DNA of 64,000 nucleotides from Acidipropionibacterium timonense (GCF_900605005.1 NZ_LR027558.1:1274005-1338004), one strand, 5' to 3'; shown: positions 56,801-63,984, counted from the stretch's first letter. Made by a program: numbers and translations. The notes: generated by a model from the letters alone, not told the origin.

Positions 56801-57648
56801 TGCTGAGCGAGTACGCGGCCATGGGCTTCGAGTACGGGTACTCGGTCGCCCGCCCGGACTCGCTGGTGCTGTGGGAGGCCCAGTTCGGTGACTTCGCCAA
56901 CGGGGCCCAGACCATCATCGACGAGTTCATCGCGTCGGCCGGCACCAAGTGGGGCCAGCACTCCGGCGTCGTCCTGCTCCTGCCGCACGGCATGGAGGGT
57001 CAGGGCCCCGATCACTCGTCGGCGCGCATCGAGCGGTTCCTCAACCTGGCCAGCGAGGGTCAGCTGGCCATCTGCCAGCCGTCCACCCCGGCCAACTACT
57101 TCCACCTGTTGCGTCAGCACACGTACAAGAACATGCACCGTCCGGTGGTCATCGCGACCCCCAAGTCGATGCTCCGCAACAGGATGGCCACCTCGAGGCC
57201 CGAGGAGCTCATCACCGGTGCCTGGCAGCCGGTGCTGGCCGACCCGACGATCAACGACCCCAGCACGGTACGTCGCCTCATCCTGTGCTCCGGCAAGGTG
57301 AGGTGGGAGCTCGTCAAGGAGCGCGCCAAGCGCGGGCTCGACGGGCAAGTGGCGATCGTCACCATGGAACGGCTCTACCCCCTGCCCGTCCCGGAGCTCG
57401 TCGCCGCCCTCCAGCCGTTGCGTCAGGTCACCGACGTGCGCTGGGTCCAGGAGGAGCCGGTCAACCAGGGCGCCTACCCGTACATGCACAACCACCTGCC
57501 CGAGGCGCTCGCCAACGACCTGCCCGGTTTCCTCGACCACATGACGGTCGTCGCCCGGCCCGAGTCGTCGGCCCCGGCCGTCGGCCAGCACTCGGTGCAC
57601 ATGGCCGAGGAGAAGGACCTCATCGATCGGGCCTTCGAGGACCGCTGA
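53893..57648 (+). CDS. kgd: Multifunctional 2-oxoglutarate metabolism enzyme Kgd (E1o/E2-type)
   Basis: A 1251-residue enzyme fusing a short E1 N-terminal segment (about 15-45, FGANDWLIEEM), a Pro/Ala linker (45-110), an E2-like acyltransferase core (110-350, with DHRIIQGAQS near 342) and a full ThDP-dependent E1 (380-1251). The ThDP motif GDAAFAGQGVVYETLQ is near 672 and NNQVGFT follows near 700. It decarboxylates 2-oxoglutarate to succinic semialdehyde or serves as E1o in the dehydrogenase complex. The lipoyl domain is absent, as in mycobacterial Kgd. GTG at 53893 (or the adjacent GTG at 53890) follows GAAGAAGG. A CRP-like site lies upstream. Confidence 0.95.
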   Translation: MASSTGQNSSNQLDFGANDWLIEEMREQFQRDPGSVDPAWATYFRNEAGTPGTSTPQPAAAQAAPAPQPAPAPAPAPQSVAVARPAAAPVPTATPAQAPARKAAEKPAARGSVTPDAPRHRAPEPSHSEPRTVKLKGAPMRTAKNMDDSLSMPTATSVRSVPMKLVIEQRTMINNFLRQSKGGKVSFTHILGYAMVQALKAVPVMNNAYAQIDGKPHLIENPSINLGLAIDVNNKDGSRKLVVPAIRGAENMDFLQFWEAYEDIVRRGRVNELTVEDFKGVTASLTNPGGIGTNHSVPRLMPGQGCILGMGSIDYPAEWQGGSSQRMADLGISKVTTLTSTYDHRIIQGAQSGEFLKRIHQLLIGQDRFYEEIFESLRIPYAPVQWATDRLANRPDQVDKQARVIELIDAWRRFGHLAADTDPVEYHPRYHHDLMLNSHGLTLWDLDRTFPVNNFGGLRRQILTLRDILTVLRDSYASHIGIEYMHIANHKERLWFQARFEKEHTALTRETHLQILDQLNEAEIFETFLQTKFVGQKRFSLEGAESAIVLLAALCAKAADNHLDEVCIGMPHRGRLNVLANIVGKSYGQIFREFEGNAEPVNSQGSGDVKYHLGDEGEFVAPSGATVRTSVAANPSHLEAVDPVLEGIVRAKLDSLGNPDGYPVMPVLLHGDAAFAGQGVVYETLQMSQLAGYGNGGTIHVVVNNQVGFTASPDEGRSSTYCTDVLKAVEAPVLHVNGDDPAAVVQAALIAFEYRQTFHKDVGIDMVCYRRRGHNEGDDPSFTQPHMYDLIDQKRSTRKLYTESLIGRGDITLEDAEAVMTKFRSRLETVFAEVRAATSTPPSYASVPQYPAKHHIGVPTHTTQDVLDDVARVHEQLPDWFTPHPKVAPQLARRAKSLREGGIDWATAEMTALGSLLIEGVHVRLAGQDTCRGTFSQRFGSIVDRHTDEHYVPVNHLREGQAQLDILNSLLSEYAAMGFEYGYSVARPDSLVLWEAQFGDFANGAQTIIDEFIASAGTKWGQHSGVVLLLPHGMEGQGPDHSSARIERFLNLASEGQLAICQPSTPANYFHLLRQHTYKNMHRPVVIATPKSMLRNRMATSRPEELITGAWQPVLADPTINDPSTVRRLILCSGKVRWELVKERAKRGLDGQVAIVTMERLYPLPVPELVAALQPLRQVTDVRWVQEEPVNQGAYPYMHNHLPEALANDLPGFLDHMTVVARPESSAPAVGQHSVHMAEEKDLIDRAFEDR

Positions 57649-57670
57649 GGTCCACGGGATCCATCGGTCC

Positions 57671-57705
57671 GTCGGGGACGCCGGGCGTGAGCCCGCGTCC
57701 CCGAC
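57671..57705 (+). terminator. Terminator of kgd
   Basis: A 15-16 bp stem with one bulged C (left arm GTCGGGGACGC CGGGC) and a GTGA loop, 23 bp beyond the stop. Its right arm is also the start of the following 27-bp repeats. Confidence 0.8.
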
Positions 57706-57775
57706 GCGTCCGAGGGTGTGTGCGTCCCCGACGCGTCCGAGGGCGTGTGTCCCCGACGCGTCCGTGGGGAGGTCG
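57695..57775. repeat. 27-bp tandem repeat after kgd
   Basis: Two near-identical units (57695-57721, 57722-57748) and a diverged third (57749-57775) share GCGTCCCCGACGCGTCCGAG. They copy the right arm of the kgd terminator, and a last fragment abuts the promoter of the next gene. Confidence 0.75.
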
Positions 57776-57786
57776 GCGTCCCCGAC

Positions 57787-57792
57787 TAGGAT
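57787..57792 (+). promoter_or_regulatory. Leaderless-type -10 (TAGGAT) of the DUF6104 gene
   Basis: TAGGAT ends 8 nt before the ATG at 57801. Confidence 0.6.
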
Positions 57793-57800
57793 CTGGCCCC

Positions 57801-57977
57801 ATGTACTTCACCGATCGTGGCATCGAGGAGCTCGAGAGCCGCCGCGGCGACGAGGAGATCACCTTCTCCTGGTTGGCCGAGGAGTTGCGTCACTTCGTCG
57901 ACGTCAATCCCCAGTTCGAGGTACCGGTCGAACGGCTCGCCACCTGGCTGGCACGCCTCGACGACGAGGAGGACTGA
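57801..57977 (+). CDS. DUF6104-like small acidic protein
   Basis: Fifty-eight residues, highly acidic (MYFTDRGIEELESRRG to LDDEED), mostly helical with no signal or membrane segment. Similar proteins recur beside kgd in actinobacteria; I recognise the DUF6104 pattern (VPVERLATWLARLDDE) but no function is known. The start is set by the leaderless -10. It converges with the small membrane protein gene, 7 bp apart. Confidence 0.8.
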   Translation: MYFTDRGIEELESRRGDEEITFSWLAEELRHFVDVNPQFEVPVERLATWLARLDDEED

Positions 57978-57984
57978 GCGTCGG

Positions 57985-58380
57985 TCAGGCCGCCCGTCGC
58001 CAGGCCCACACGCCGGCGATGATCGTCGTGAGGGCCAGCACGCCGGCGCAGACGAGCCACAGCGGCGCGCCGCCGGCACGGGCCAGGGAGACGACGACGA
58101 GCAGGTGCAGGACGCCGATCGCCACGAGCATCCCGGTGGCCGCCGACACACCACGCCAGGCCAACCACGCGACGGCGGCCACGAGCACGGCGTAGACGAC
58201 GAGCACCGCGGCGATGCCGCCGGAGAACTGCCCGTGGGAGGTCGCCGCGACACCGATCGCGGCACCGGTGAGCCCGAGTGCCTGCACCGCGGCGCTCAGT
58301 GACGCCACGATCACCGGCAGCGACGACGTCCGACCCGCTCGTTCGCAGGGAACGCGTTTCTCCTGTGGTGATCTGGGCAC
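57985..58380 (-). CDS. Four-helix membrane protein of unknown function
   Basis: A 131-residue protein with a short basic start (MPRSPQEKRVPCERAGRT) and four hydrophobic segments (about 20-38, 47-67, 73-90 and 99-120). It ends in WAWRRAA. I recognise no family. The GTG at 58380 is placed because TATGAT lies 6 nt upstream without a ribosome site; the long open frame beyond it is non-coding in character. It is divergent from whiB1 across 256 bp. Confidence 0.68.
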   Translation of the reverse strand: MPRSPQEKRVPCERAGRTSSLPVIVASLSAAVQALGLTGAAIGVAATSHGQFSGGIAAVLVVYAVLVAAVAWLAWRGVSAATGMLVAIGVLHLLVVVSLARAGGAPLWLVCAGVLALTTIIAGVWAWRRAA

Positions 58381-58386
58381 CGACCT

Positions 58387-58392
58387 ATCATA
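58387..58392 (-). promoter_or_regulatory. Leaderless-type -10 (TATGAT) of the membrane-protein gene
   Basis: TATGAT on the minus strand ends 6 nt before the GTG at 58380. Confidence 0.6.
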
Positions 58393-58472
58393 GGGAGCGG
58401 CCCCGGCACCGGGGCCGTCGACGGAGGATGGGCCCGACCGTCCTCGGCACCGACGTCGCAGAACGGCGCCGA

Positions 58473-58488
58473 GGTGAGAAATCTCACC
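58473..58488. promoter_or_regulatory. CRP-like palindrome upstream of whiB1
   Basis: An 18-bp palindrome, AGGTGAGA-AA-TCTCACCT (58472-58489), contains the core GTGA-N6-TCAC of CRP/GlxR sites. It is centred about 76 bp before the expected whiB1 transcription start, an activator-like position. In mycobacteria whiB1 is known to be controlled by CRP. Confidence 0.6.
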
Positions 58489-58520
58489 TGCGCGATCTGC
58501 TGTCGGCGGGGCACAGGGTC

Positions 58521-58549
58521 TTGCCAAAGTTGATGGACGTTGGCATTCT
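58521..58549 (+). promoter_or_regulatory. Candidate promoter of whiB1
   Basis: TTGCCA and CATTCT are spaced by 17 nt. The -10 is weak, as expected for an activator-dependent promoter. The leader would be about 80 nt. Confidence 0.5.
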
Positions 58550-58636
58550 TTCATGGTTCGACCATTTGCGCCCGCGCAGGTCGACGGACTCGCGAGGTTC
58601 CCGGCCATCGCCCGGGGTGTAAGGAGTGGATTGCGC

Positions 58637-58888
58637 ATGGACTGGCGCCACAGGGCTGCGTGCCTCACGGAGGATCCCGAGCTGTTCTTCCCCATCGGCA
58701 ACACCGGCCCGGCCCTCGCCCAGATCGAGGAGGCCAAGAAGGTCTGTGCCCGATGCGAGGTTCGCGCCGAGTGTCTGGCGTGGGCCCTCGAGGCCGGTCA
58801 GGACCACGGCGTCTGGGGCGGCCTGAGCGAGGACGAGCGACGCGCCATCAAGCGACGCCAGTCCCGCTCGCGGGTACGCCGGTCCTGA
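58637..58888 (+). CDS. whiB1: WhiB1-type iron-sulfur transcription regulator
   Basis: Eighty-three residues. The four cluster cysteines are C9, C37, C40 and C46 (CARCEVRAEC), followed by the G-V-W-G-G turn (GVWGGLSEDERR) and a basic DNA-contacting tail (RRAIKRRQSRSRVRRS). The N-terminus MDWRHRAACLTEDPELFFP closely resembles mycobacterial WhiB1, an NO-sensitive essential regulator that binds sigma factor. The ATG at 58637 follows AAGGAG by 10 nt; an upstream in-frame ATG at 58553 lies in the leader. It is convergent with pdtaS, as in Rv3219-Rv3220c. Confidence 0.94.
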   Translation: MDWRHRAACLTEDPELFFPIGNTGPALAQIEEAKKVCARCEVRAECLAWALEAGQDHGVWGGLSEDERRAIKRRQSRSRVRRS

Positions 58889-58916
58889 TCCGGCGATCCA
58901 TCGTCGGGATCGTCGA

Positions 58917-58932
58917 CGCCCCCCACGGGGCG
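58917..58932. terminator. Hairpin between whiB1 and pdtaS
   Basis: CGCCCC/GGGGCG with a CCAC loop lies in the 87-bp convergent gap. It is short, so its terminator role is only likely. Confidence 0.5.
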
Positions 58933-58975
58933 GTCCTCGACCTCCTGCTCCACCCGGGGCGTCGTCGCCCTCGGT

Positions 58976-60448
58976 TCAATCGGCCTCGGGGATGACCACC
59001 CGAGCGCAGGTCCCGACGCCGTCCGGATTGTTCTCCAGGGTGAAGCTGCCCCCCAGGTCCTCGATGAGGGTCGTGACGATCGACAGTCCCAGGGACGACC
59101 GGTGATCATCCAGCGAGAAGCCCTCGGGCAGTGGCTTGCCGTCATTGACGATGTCGACGACGAGGGTCCTGTCCTGCCAGGTGGGACGGACGACGACCTC
59201 CCCCGAGGAGGAGTCGAGGCTGTGCTCGATGGCGTTCTGGCACAACTCCGTCATGGCCAGGCTCAGCGCCGTGGCGGCGTCGGCGTGGACCATCCCGAAC
59301 GTGCCCTCACGACGGGCGATGACGCGGCCCGAGGACGCGGCGACGTCCCCCACCATGTGGAGGATGCGGTCGGCCACCTCGTCGAACGCCACCTCCTCGT
59401 CGAAGTTCTGCGAGAGGATCTCGTGGACGACGGCGATGGATGCCACCCGCTCCATCGCCTGCTTGAGGGCCTCGCGGGCGTCGTCGTTCGTCATCCGCCG
59501 CGACTGCAGCCGCAGCAGTGCCGCGACGGTCTGGAGGTTGTTCTTCACCCGATGGTGGATCTCGCGGATCGTCGCATCCTTGGTGACGAGCTGACGGTCG
59601 CGTGAGCGAAGCTCGGTGAGGTCGCGCACGAGGATGAGGGTGCCGGCCGAGACCTCGACGTCGTCGAGCCAGGACTGCAGCGGGATGACGCGGGCCCGCA
59701 GCGTCGCCTCGGAGTTCTCGATGTCGGTCTCCCGCAGTGACCGGCCCTCGAGGTCGAGGGTGACACTCTGGCCGACCTCGCGCAGCCCCGGGCACAGCTC
59801 ACGGATGACGGGGATGAGCATCTCGCCGTCGAGGTCCCCGGCCAGGCCGAGCTTGCGGAAGGACGACATGGCATTGGGGCTGGCGTAGGTGACCATGCCT
59901 GTCGTCGCCACCCGGATGACGCCGTCGGTGATGCGCGGTGCGAGGGCCTGGTCGGAGTTGGGGAAGATGGGGAAACGTCCGTGGTGGAGCATCTCCGAGA
60001 GGATGCCGGCGATCTCGAGGTAGTTGTCCTCGGTCGAGCCCGGCGCACGCACCCCCATCTGGTTCGTGTGTCGTTCGATGACGGCGATGACCCTGCCGTG
60101 TCGGATGACCGGGATGGCCCACACGTCGACCGGGATGCCTGCCGACAGTTTGTTGTCGCTCGTCTCGCACATCTGGGCACTCATGAACGCCTCGGTCACG
60201 AGGGACTCGTCGTCATAGGCCACCGAGTCGCCGACGACGTCCTCCTCGAGGGCGGTGGGGCCGGTGTCGGGCCGGACCTGGGCGGCCGCCCAGAAGACCG
60301 ACGGGTCCTCGTCGGGCACCCAGCAGATGAGGTCCGAGAAGGAGCAGTCGGCGAGGATCTGCCACTCGTCGACGAGATGCCCGAGCCACGTGGCATCCTC
60401 CAGGCCCAGACTGCTCCGGTTGACGACGGCTTGGTTGATCGAGGCCAT
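58976..60448 (-). CDS. pdtaS: Sensor histidine kinase PdtaS-like (HisKA_2)
   Basis: A 490-residue cytosolic kinase. A GAF-like domain (about 10-150) and a PAS-like domain (about 165-285) precede the HisKA_2 dimerisation motif REIHHRVKNNLQTVAALL (phospho-His near 299) and a HATPase domain (about 375-490, ELCQNAIEHS and SSLGLSIVTTLI). No membrane segment is present. This arrangement is that of PdtaS, which signals to an ANTAR-type RNA-binding regulator PdtaR encoded elsewhere. The ATG at 60448 lies 7 nt after TAGGCT, a leaderless arrangement. Confidence 0.92.
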   Translation of the reverse strand: MASINQAVVNRSSLGLEDATWLGHLVDEWQILADCSFSDLICWVPDEDPSVFWAAAQVRPDTGPTALEEDVVGDSVAYDDESLVTEAFMSAQMCETSDNKLSAGIPVDVWAIPVIRHGRVIAVIERHTNQMGVRAPGSTEDNYLEIAGILSEMLHHGRFPIFPNSDQALAPRITDGVIRVATTGMVTYASPNAMSSFRKLGLAGDLDGEMLIPVIRELCPGLREVGQSVTLDLEGRSLRETDIENSEATLRARVIPLQSWLDDVEVSAGTLILVRDLTELRSRDRQLVTKDATIREIHHRVKNNLQTVAALLRLQSRRMTNDDAREALKQAMERVASIAVVHEILSQNFDEEVAFDEVADRILHMVGDVAASSGRVIARREGTFGMVHADAATALSLAMTELCQNAIEHSLDSSSGEVVVRPTWQDRTLVVDIVNDGKPLPEGFSLDDHRSSLGLSIVTTLIEDLGGSFTLENNPDGVGTCARVVIPEAD

Positions 60449-60455
60449 GCAGGTC

Positions 60456-60461
60456 AGCCTA
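60456..60461 (-). promoter_or_regulatory. pdtaS: Leaderless-type -10 (TAGGCT) of pdtaS
   Basis: TAGGCT on the minus strand ends 7 nt before the pdtaS ATG. Confidence 0.6.
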
Positions 60462-60553
60462 GCCGGCAGGACCTGTGGTCCCGGTCCCGGGCGCGGTCGT
60501 GGGACGCCGTCACCGCGAGGGGGCGTGGCGTCGCCGACTCCCCGGCACGGGGT

Positions 60554-60583
60554 TTGGAGTCCCGGCACCTCGTGCGGCACAAT
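60554..60583 (+). promoter_or_regulatory. Candidate promoter of the bL37 gene
   Basis: TTGGAG and CACAAT are spaced by 18 nt. The leader contains a CCCTCCG/CGGAGGG hairpin (60613-60630) just before the strong TGGAGGAG ribosome site. Confidence 0.5.
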
Positions 60584-60653
60584 AGGTCCTCGTTGCTGCG
60601 CCATCGCGCGGCCCCTCCGTGCCCGGAGGGCATCACATCTGGAGGAGAGCGCC

Positions 60654-60728
60654 ATGGGAAAGACCGGCCGCAAGCGTCGTGCACGTCGCAAGAAGGCAGC
60701 GAACCACGGCAAGCGTCCCAACGCCTGA
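60654..60728 (+). CDS. Ribosomal protein bL37 (24-residue basic peptide)
   Basis: A 24-residue very basic peptide beginning MGKTGRKRRARRKKAA and ending in NHGKRPNA, which matches the small actinobacterial 50S protein bL37. It has its own ribosome site (GGAGGAG, 5-6 nt upstream), a candidate promoter and a perfect terminator 29 bp later, so it is a one-gene unit despite its size. It is too short for most gene finders. Other tiny basic ribosomal proteins (bS22, bL36) have different signatures. Confidence 0.82.
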   Translation: MGKTGRKRRARRKKAANHGKRPNA

Positions 60729-60756
60729 GCCGTGATCGGTCACTGACCGACGTCGA

Positions 60757-60783
60757 GAGCCCCCGTCACCACGACGGGGGCTC
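60757..60783. terminator. Terminator between bL37 and rshA
   Basis: A perfect 11-bp stem, GAGCCCCCGTC/GACGGGGGCTC with an ACCAC loop, lies between the convergent bL37 and rshA genes. Confidence 0.85.
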
Positions 60784-60830
60784 CTCACATTCTCGCCGGT
60801 CGCGCCGTGCCAGGGTGGAGCCCGACCGCT

Positions 60831-61073
60831 TCAGAACTCGACGTGCATCCGGACGATACGCATCCTCAGCGAGGCCGACGCCTGCTCCTCGTGGCGGCAC
60901 CGCCCCAGCGCCCTGCTGATCGCGGCCTCCAGATCGGTCTCGTCCATGCAGGCGTCACAGGCCTGGATGTGGTGACGGAATTCGTCGGCCTCGACCTCGT
61001 CGAGTTCCCCGTGGAGGAAGGCCTGCAGGTGCTCGAGGACCCAGTCGCAGTGGCCGTGACAGGAGCCGCTCAT
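60831..61073 (-). CDS. rshA: Zinc anti-sigma factor RshA/RsrA
   Basis: An 80-residue ZAS-family anti-sigma factor. The zinc motif is His35-x3-Cys39-x2-Cys42 in [12 protein letters not shown]; disulfide formation releases SigH under thiol oxidation. Two more cysteines lie near the start ([10 protein letters not shown]), one of which completes the zinc site. It overlaps the sigH stop as ATGA, so sigma and anti-sigma are made in step. Confidence 0.93.
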   Translation of the reverse strand: MSGSCHGHCDWVLEHLQAFLHGELDEVEADEFRHHIQACDACMDETDLEAAISRALGRCRHEEQASASLRMRIVRMHVEF

Positions 61074-61801
61074 GCCCGCACCCCCTCTCCTGCGAGGGGT
61101 TCGAGGGTCTCCTCGTCGACCATCCCGGCCAGCGGACCGATCCCCCGGGCGCCGGCCACCTCGGTGAGCTGGCCACGCAGCTGCTTGCGGGCACGGTTGA
61201 GACGCGACATCACCGTGCCGATGGGAGTCCCCATGATCTCGGCGATCTCCTTGTACGAGAACCCCTCGACGTCGGCCAGGAGGACCACCTGACGGAAGTC
61301 GTCGGACAGCGAGTCCAGGGCTGCCAGCACCTGCTCGTCCGGAATGGAGTCGAGGGCCTCGACCTCGGCCGATCGCAGCCCGGTGCCGTCGTGGGACGCC
61401 GCCTGGGCGATCTGCCAGTCCTCGACGTCCTCGCCGTCGGCGGCCTGCGGACGACGCTGGGCCTTGCGGTAGGCATTGATGTAGGTGTTGGTGAGGATGC
61501 GGAACAGCCAGGCCTTGAGGTTCGTGCCCGGCTTGAACTGGTGGAAGGACGCGAAGGCCTTGGCGAAGGTCTCCTGGACGACGTCCTCGGCGTCGGCCTT
61601 GTTCCGGGTCATCCGCAGGGCAGCGCCGTAGAGCTGGTCGAGGTACTCCAGGGCGTCGCGCTCGAAGCGCACGGCGCGCTGCGCGTCGGTCTCGGTCGAC
61701 GCGGCTGTCGGCACTGCGTCGGTCTCGGTCGACGCGGCTGTCGGCACTGCGTCGGTCTCGGTCGACGCGGGAGTCGTGTCGCCGCTGGCAGGAGTCGTCA
61801 T
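61070..61801 (-). CDS. sigH: ECF sigma factor SigH/SigR (thiol-oxidative stress)
   Basis: A 243-residue ECF sigma factor. Region 2 (about 55-115, [20 protein letters not shown] and [17 protein letters not shown]) and region 4 (about 160-215, [21 protein letters not shown]) are complete. The first 40 residues are low-complexity, with an 11-residue repeat [11 protein letters not shown]. The ATG at 61801 lies 8 nt after TAGGCT (leaderless). A SigH/SigR-type promoter further up (61886-61911) may initiate close to the ATG at 61876, giving a version 25 residues longer, as known for SigR'. It controls thioredoxin, mycothiol and protease genes in relatives. Confidence 0.94.
   Translation of the reverse strand: MTTPASGDTTPASTETDAVPTAASTETDAVPTAASTETDAQRAVRFERDALEYLDQLYGAALRMTRNKADAEDVVQETFAKAFASFHQFKPGTNLKAWLFRILTNTYINAYRKAQRRPQAADGEDVEDWQIAQAASHDGTGLRSAEVEALDSIPDEQVLAALDSLSDDFRQVVLLADVEGFSYKEIAEIMGTPIGTVMSRLNRARKQLRGQLTEVAGARGIGPLAGMVDEETLEPLAGEGVRA
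61683..61770. repeat. 33-bp in-frame repeat in the sigH N-terminus
   Basis: Two identical 33-bp units (61683-61715, 61716-61748) and a partial third (61749-61770) encode [11 protein letters not shown] repeats. The length is a multiple of 3, so gain or loss of units keeps the frame. Confidence 0.85.
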
Positions 61802-61809
61802 CACGTACG

Positions 61810-61815
61810 AGCCTA
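61810..61815 (-). promoter_or_regulatory. sigH: Leaderless-type -10 (TAGGCT) of sigH
   Basis: TAGGCT on the minus strand ends 8 nt before the sigH ATG; it would give the short, constitutive isoform. Confidence 0.55.
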
Positions 61816-61885
61816 GCCCCTTCCACAGGCCGAGCGGCGTCGACGCCCGTGGCTCCACGTCCATGACACACACCATGGCCATTGC

Positions 61886-61911
61886 AACGTCCGTCGCCCC
61901 GAGGTATTCCC
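61886..61911 (-). promoter_or_regulatory. sigH: SigH/SigR-type autoregulatory promoter of sigH
   Basis: GGGAAT and GTT on the minus strand are spaced by 17 nt, matching the GGGAAT-N16-18-GTT consensus of SigH/SigR promoters. It lies 85 bp before the short-form ATG, and the expected start of transcription falls near an in-frame ATG at 61876. Confidence 0.65.
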
Positions 61912-62015
61912 GACCCGCACCATTCCCCCGCCGTGGCTCCACCGGAGCGCGGTCACGAGCTCCCCGCGATGGTGAGCATTTGGCCGAACCGCTTCCCCCG
62001 GGGCCCGTCTCACGG

Positions 62016-62021
62016 TAGAAA
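62016..62021 (+). promoter_or_regulatory. Leaderless-type -10 (TAGAAA) of the DoxX-family gene
   Basis: TAGAAA ends 6 nt before the ATG at 62028. Confidence 0.45.
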
Positions 62022-62027
62022 TGTGCC

Positions 62028-62633
62028 ATGAGCATCATTCGAGGCTTGGGACGCACCCTCTTCGCCAGCTACTTCGTCGTCAAGGGCACGAACGCCGCGA
62101 TGAAGCCGGACACCTTCGTCGAGGACGCCGAGCCGGTCGCCGACCGCCTCGTGCCGCTCCTCCAGCGCACCCTGCCCTCGAGCATCGGTTCCTACCTTCC
62201 CGAGGACACCAAGACCCTGGTGCGGCTCACCGGGGCTGCGCAGGCGGTCGGGGGTGTCGCCATGGCGACCGGTCTGGGACGCCGCGGCGGGGCGGCCCTC
62301 GTCGCCACGACGATGGTGCCGCACGTCCTTGCGTCGATCCCCGACAAGACGCTGCCCAAGTCCGAGCGCGTCCGGGCCCGGTCGATCCTCCTGCGCAACG
62401 TGGCACTCCTCGGTGCCGCGCTCATGGCCTCGGTCGACACCGCCGGCCGCCCGAGCCTGGCGTGGCGCGCCGCCGACGCCCAGCGTCGCCTGGCCGCCGC
62501 GGCCCAGGACCAGCGCGCCGCCATCGCGTCCACCAGCTCGGATGTCACCCGCGCCGCCCGCAAGCAGGTGGCCAAGGCCCAGAAGCAGGCCGCGAGGGCC
62601 GCCAGGAAGGCCGCCCGGGTGGCCGGTGACTGA
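62028..62633 (+). CDS. DoxX-family membrane protein
   Basis: A 201-residue protein with the DoxX N-terminal motif ([16 protein letters not shown]), then AGAA-type helices ([18 protein letters not shown] near 65, [33 protein letters not shown] near 127) forming about four membrane spans. The last 55 residues are a cytoplasmic Ala/Lys/Arg helix ([17 protein letters not shown]). In mycobacteria a DoxX protein partners SodA and SseA in thiol redox control, which suits its place beside sigH. The frame reaches within 14 bp of the aroA start. Confidence 0.85.
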   Translation: MSIIRGLGRTLFASYFVVKGTNAAMKPDTFVEDAEPVADRLVPLLQRTLPSSIGSYLPEDTKTLVRLTGAAQAVGGVAMATGLGRRGGAALVATTMVPHVLASIPDKTLPKSERVRARSILLRNVALLGAALMASVDTAGRPSLAWRAADAQRRLAAAAQDQRAAIASTSSDVTRAARKQVAKAQKQAARAARKAARVAGD

Positions 62634-62646
62634 GCCGGTGCCAGGC

Positions 62647-63984
62647 GTGACCACATCGTGGCTCGCCCCGCGTGCCCACCAGCGGCTCGCGGGGCGCGTC
62701 GTCGTCCCGGGGTCGAAGTCGCAGACCAACCGCGCCCTCCTGCTCGCCGGTCTGGCCCGGGGCCGCTGCGTCCTGGGCGGGGTGCTCGACAGCCGGGACT
62801 CGCGCCTCATGAGGGCCGGCCTGACCCAGCTCGGGGTGAGCTTCGAGGATCTGCCGGATGGCCGAGTCGCGGTGACCGGGCCACGTCGTCTGCACGCTGC
62901 CGCCGAACCGATCGACTGCGGGCTGGCCGGGACGGTCATGAGGTTCCTGCCCGCCGCCGCGGCCACCGCGCCCGGGCGCACGAGTTTCGTCGGGGACGAG
63001 GCCGCCTCCGCCCGGCCGGTGGGCCCGGTGCTCGATGGGCTGCGTCAGCTCGGGGTCGAGGTGACGGCGTCGAGCCTCCCGCTGACGATGACGGCGCCGC
63101 AGACACTCTCGGGGCGACAGGTGACCATCGATGCGTCGGCGTCGAGCCAGTTCGTCTCGGCGCTCCTGCTCTCGGCGGCGCGCTACCCCAACGGCATCGA
63201 CCTGCGACATGTCGGCCCGTCGATCCCCTCACTGCCACACATCGACATGACGTGCGCCATGCTCGCCGAGCGCGGGGTCGAGGTGGCTCATCCTGCCGAG
63301 GGGCGATGGGTCGTCGAACCGGGGCCGATCGAGCCACTCGACGGCGTCGTCGAACCCGACCTCACCAATGCGTCGGTCTTCCTGGCTGCGGCCATGGTCG
63401 CCGGCGGCACCGTCGAGGTGCCCGGGTGGCCGGAGTCGACGACCCAACCGGGGGTGGTCTTCCTCGCCGTCGCCCGACGCATGGGCGCCGTCGTCGAGAG
63501 CTCTGACGGGGCCGTCCGGGTGACCGGCGCCCAGCTACGCGGGATCGACGTCGACCTGCACGCCGCCAGCGAACTCACCCCGGTCGTCGCCGCCCTGGCC
63601 GCCCTGGCCGACGGCCCGAGCCGGATCCGTGGGGTCGGGCACATCCGCGGGCACGAGACCGACCGCCTCGCTGCGCTGGAGGCCGAACTCGGCTCCGTCG
63701 GCGTCGAGGTGTCGCAGACCTCCGACGGACTGGTCATCGTCGGCCGTGGGGCTGACGGTCGGGCCGGGGCCGCGGGCCTGCGTCCCGGACTGCTGCACTC
63801 CTACGCGGACCACCGGATGGCGCACGCCGCAGCGGTGCTCGGGCTGGCCGTGCCGGGGATCGAACTCGACGACGTCGCCTGCACCTCCAAGACGATGCCG
63901 ACCTTTCCTCAGCTGTGGGCCGCGCTCGTGGAGCCGGGGTCGGGCTCCCCCGTCGTCCCGGACGTGCCCCAGGGGTGCGCATGA
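62647..63984 (+). CDS. aroA: 3-phosphoshikimate 1-carboxyvinyltransferase (EPSP synthase)
   Basis: A 445-residue shikimate-pathway enzyme. The substrate loop is VPGSKSQTNRALLLA (about 20-34), the glyphosate-region loop reads GLAGTVMRFLP near 93, and catalytic Asp is in HIDMTCAML near 199 to VEPDLTNAS near 236. Three in-frame GTG starts (62626, 62638, 62647) are possible; the last gives the N-terminus closest to the family. It follows doxX on the same strand and overlaps the next gene by 4 bp. Confidence 0.94.
   Translation: MTTSWLAPRAHQRLAGRVVVPGSKSQTNRALLLAGLARGRCVLGGVLDSRDSRLMRAGLTQLGVSFEDLPDGRVAVTGPRRLHAAAEPIDCGLAGTVMRFLPAAAATAPGRTSFVGDEAASARPVGPVLDGLRQLGVEVTASSLPLTMTAPQTLSGRQVTIDASASSQFVSALLLSAARYPNGIDLRHVGPSIPSLPHIDMTCAMLAERGVEVAHPAEGRWVVEPGPIEPLDGVVEPDLTNASVFLAAAMVAGGTVEVPGWPESTTQPGVVFLAVARRMGAVVESSDGAVRVTGAQLRGIDVDLHAASELTPVVAALAALADGPSRIRGVGHIRGHETDRLAALEAELGSVGVEVSQTSDGLVIVGRGADGRAGAAGLRPGLLHSYADHRMAHAAAVLGLAVPGIELDDVACTSKTMPTFPQLWAALVEPGSGSPVVPDVPQGCA

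Noticed and set aside
53917-57600. A 1227-residue frame antisense to kgd
   Set aside because: It is the complementary frame of a GC-rich gene, with Val/Asp/Glu-biased low-information sequence and no domain.
58553-58636. Longer WhiB starting 28 codons upstream
   Set aside because: The extension has no family similarity and overlaps the expected leader; AAGGAG supports the start at 58637.
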